A DNA stretch of 48,058 nucleotides. It comes from Lojkania enalia (taxonomy: Eukaryota; Ascomycota; Dothideomycetes; Pleosporales). The DNA lies in contig ML986787.1 in NCBI GenBank assembly GCA_010094045.1, positions 33,110 to 81,167 of the forward strand, read 5' to 3'. Both the position numbers and the translations under genes were made by a program. The notes beneath the pieces are model-generated. The model was not told the origin of the DNA. It was given only the letters and a program-made list of their open reading frames with translations, and made no database searches. Shown here piece after piece: positions 45,181-48,058 of this stretch (its first letter is position 1; every line of letters begins with the position of its first letter).

Positions 45181-46094
45181 GAATTGTCGGGGAAATTTTT
45201 AAAGGGCCATTTTGGTTGCTATACTTTCATTCTTCTATAATAAGTGGAAAGATATTAGTAATATACATGTGAGAGTAGTATAGCTTCTAAAAAGAAGGCG
45301 CAGCTTAACTTAAGATAGTATTATATTAGGTAGGCCGTTTAAATATTATATATATATAGTAATTAATTTACAATTATATAGTATAGGATATTAAAGGTCT
45401 AAAAAGACTATTAGATTACTTATTTATAGGAGATATAGAGCTTATATATCGATATATTAGCTAGACGTATTAGTTTTAGATATAATTAAGACTACTAATA
45501 TTCTAGTAATTAAATAAGAAATCTTATATAAATAAAGTAAGTTAACTATAATATACCTTATAAGTAAGCAGCCTATATAAACGAGCAGCCTATATAAGTA
45601 AACGGTCTACCCTATTAACTTTTTTAACCTTTATATACATATAGCTTAACAACTAAGTAATATAATAGCAATTTACAACTTGCGGGATTATTCTATAGAA
45701 ACCTTTATATCCTTCTAGTATATATAAAAATTATATCTAGTCTTACTATAGTAGTTATAATATACTTTTATTACGGTAATACCGCAACACCTCTACACCT
45801 ATACTACCCTTACTATAATACCCGAACCAGCTACTAGTAACAGCTGTCAGCTGCTAGCTAGAATATAACCGACTTATTATAACTATGATAGAGGAAGGTT
45901 TCGCCGACCCGGCTAGCCCGTATAGTAGTATAGACCTAGCCCCTATAAAAACCTATATAATATAGATATCTCTATTCTTTATATAATATTTTAATATTTA
46001 TACGTAGTACGTAGTAATAGAGTTAACTATCTAAAGTGTGATTAACCAACTATATATAAGCGTCTGTAATATTATATTATATTATCTACTATTA

Positions 46095-46735
46095 TATACT
46101 ATAGACGAGAACGCGCTTATTAATATATTTAAAGAGATCTAGAGTAAACTAGACTCTTTATAGTAGAAGAATAAGATACTAGTAGAGGCCTTAGTAACCT
46201 AAGAAAACCGCTATAAGTTAAACCTTAAAGCGATATAAAGGGAATTTAGTAGCTGCTAAACGGCTACCCTTCTACCAGCTACTAGTATATTAATAGCAAT
46301 AGAACTATTACTCGCCCTTAGCCCGACTTAGCCTACAACTCTAGCTTCTAAACAGATACCTATATTAACTTCTAATCCGCCTAAAACTATATATAACCTA
46401 TATTTCTATTCTAACTATTTATCTAACCTTCTAATATTTTCTAGTAAACGTTTAGAGCTTTTACACTTTATTAGAAAGCTCTACTATAAACTAGAAGGAA
46501 ACGCTAACTAATACTTAACCGAATATACCTACTTTCTATATATCTATTCCCGTCTAGAATAAGACCTAGTAATATTAGTTAACCTATTAATAGATAAGGG
46601 TATTAACTCTATAGATAATTTGGTCGCCTTCTTAAAATCTACCTATAGCAATCGGAATAAGAAGACTATAGTATAGAGTAAGTTAGAAACCTTAAAGTAA
46701 GACTAAAGTAGGTTCCTATAATAATGCAAAGAAAT
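46095..46735 (+). pseudogene. Ty3/Gypsy Gag-like remnant
   Basis: One plus-strand frame reads through scattered stops as a Gag: DENALINIFKEI, then a Pro-containing linker, then SKRLELLHFIRKLYYKLEG and, after a stop, YLTEYTYFLYIYSRLE, LVILVNLLIDKGINSIDNLV and FLKSTYSNRNKK. The helical region with a conserved SRLE and a YGDP-like position matches retrotransposon Gag proteins of filamentous fungi. Most stops replace Gln codons (CAA or CAG to TAA or TAG). Confidence 0.7.
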
Positions 46736-47649
46736 CGTTCCATGAAAAGCTTTATATACAACCTTATCCTAAAGCTTTTTACTTATCTTATTCTACCCCT
46801 AGTTCTACCCCTTTTCCCTTCCGTATATAGTTGTATACTCCCTTATAAGTAGCTTAGTAGTTCTTCTATATCCTTTTATATAAGGCCTATAAGTGTTAAT
46901 AGAATTTCTAGGTTCCTGAACTCCTACATACTCCTATATACCTCTAAGTAGATTTATACTATATTTGGACCTATTATCTTACCTATACTATTATATTATA
47001 TAGAAGAACTCTATACTACTAGTAACAGCCTCTTTAATAATATCGCATCGATTATTTATTTAACTATATCTAAGTTTAAGATATATCTAATTTAGTTTAG
47101 GTTATAATACTTATATACTATTATATTAAATTATTTAGTTACTTAGATAGGATCTTAAAGACCTTCTATTAACCGAAACCTTTAGGTTTAGAACTTTCTA
47201 TCTCCTGCGATTAGAATTGCCTTTAGAAAAGCCGCGTAAAGTACGCCTAGGTAGAAACTTAAAGACTACTAATAATCTATTAGAATTAGAGGTAACCGCT
47301 AATATCTAACTATAATTCACCTTCTAATTTCTATACTAGAACCGATATATATAGAAGTTATAGTAAGAGTAAACTTCTATCTATACGTGTAGAACAACCG
47401 TTACCTTTTATAGGGGGCCCTGCGACTGGCGGACCCCTCTTTATAGGGCCTGTAATAAAGAACCTATCTAATTCGGAGGGAAATTAGAGTAAACTAACCC
47501 TTAAAGAATAAATCGCAATTTTATAGGAGGAGATTATATACTTAATATAATAGAGAACTATTAGTTTTAATTAATCTCTATAAACTACCGAATTAGAACT
47601 AATAATATATTAGAAAACTTTTATAACTCTCCTAGTAAGAAACCTCTCA

Positions 47650-48058
47650 GCTACCTCTAAACCCCTTTAAGCCTACCTTACTAAATATATACCTAAGATT
47701 AAAAGCTTTATAGATAGTAGTAAACCTATATTTAAATAATAGTAAGCTTTAATTCTAGACCAACTTAAAATTAATATAGATTACTATCTAATAGAATATA
47801 TATATATAGTATTAGTATAAAGATATACCTCTAGTACTACAAAAGAGTATCTAGAGTTAAAATACCTAGCTAAATTGGACTAGTATTAGTTTAAGAATGC
47901 TAAAGAAATAATTTCGCTTCTATAATCGTATTTTATTATAGATAATAAAGAGATAAAGGTGCGATAGGCGTTTTAGGTCCTAAGAATAAATAAGGAAGAA
48001 GTATTCCTAACTTTTAAAGCTTACTTTATTAGTATAGCTATTAGGGGATCCGTATCCT
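47650..48058 (+). pseudogene. Second Gag-like remnant, cut by the window edge
   Basis: A plus-strand frame reads PIFKQQQALILDQLKINID (with RIP stops), then TTKEYLELKYLAK, AKEIISLLQSYF, DNKEIKVR and INKEEVFLTFKAYFIS. This is the Gag pattern of another Gypsy-type family, different from the one at 46095. It continues past 48058. Confidence 0.6.

Larger units (their letters stand above)
45245..48058. repeat. RIP-degraded AT-rich block with Gypsy remains
   Basis: The composition changes sharply near 45245 to AT-rich DNA low in CA/TG, like the left end. Two Gag-like remnants lie inside (46095-46735 and 47650 to the edge). The remaining segments (45245-46090 and 46736-47649) are unassigned. The block runs off the window. 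Confidence 0.85.

Noticed and set aside
1..48058. CRISPR array, bacterial operons or phage genes
   Set aside because: The window is eukaryotic with introns throughout. No direct-repeat/spacer pattern is present.

Overview
This window is filamentous ascomycete (Pezizomycotina) nuclear DNA. The evidence is short 45-60 nt spliceosomal introns with GTAWGT-like donors and CTAAC/CTGAC branch points, fungal gene families (NOG2, PET123/mS26, a CENP-U/Ame1-like protein, a 2EXR-type protein, an NB-ARC-TPR relic), Copia, Gypsy and Fot1/pogo transposons, and two AT-rich blocks at the window ends almost purged of CpA/TpG and crowded with TAG/TAA stops, as left by repeat-induced point mutation (RIP). I cannot fix the class or species.

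Layout. 1-7457: RIP-degraded repeat DNA passing into a recognisable Copia element (reverse transcriptase, RNase H, 3' LTR at 7308-7457), which is split by a 1450-bp Fot1/pogo-like DNA transposon flanked by TA. 8185-11474: divergent housekeeping pair, mitoribosomal PET123/mS26 (-) and the ribosome-assembly GTPase NOG2 (+). 11905-17223: a probable gentisate catabolic cluster made of a FAH-family hydrolase (+), a gentisate 1,2-dioxygenase-like bicupin (-) and an FAD aromatic hydroxylase (+). Together they could convert a hydroxybenzoate to gentisate, open the ring, and split the product to pyruvate plus a C4 acid. 17960-21647: two decayed genes (a large Ser/Thr-rich protein and an ankyrin-type protein). 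21874-23209: a C2H2-like fungal regulator candidate preceded by a cluster of GCACA-AA-TGTGC palindromes. 24664-26598: threonine deaminase (ILV1). 26960-30650: an NB-ARC-TPR (NLR-like) pseudogene hit by two solo LTRs of different families and an internally deleted 1129-bp Fot1/pogo-like element, with another solo LTR at its 5' edge. 32271-35800: a two-TM fungal protein, a small unrecognised exon and a broken gene. 36925-44219: a twin-CX9C mitochondrial-type protein (-) divergent from a CENP-U/Ame1-like kinetochore protein (+), then two divergent genes with F-box-like/2EXR motifs. 44500-45200: a broken gene. 45245-48058: a second RIP block with remains of two different Gypsy-type Gag regions, running off the window.

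I rebuilt exon structures by hand from splice signals, reading-frame continuity and family resemblance. Every assignment comes from reading the sequence; no database search was run. The best candidates for follow-up are the gentisate cluster, the palindrome cluster at 23254-23527, and the nested insertion history in the NLR-like pseudogene, where target-site duplications are directly visible.
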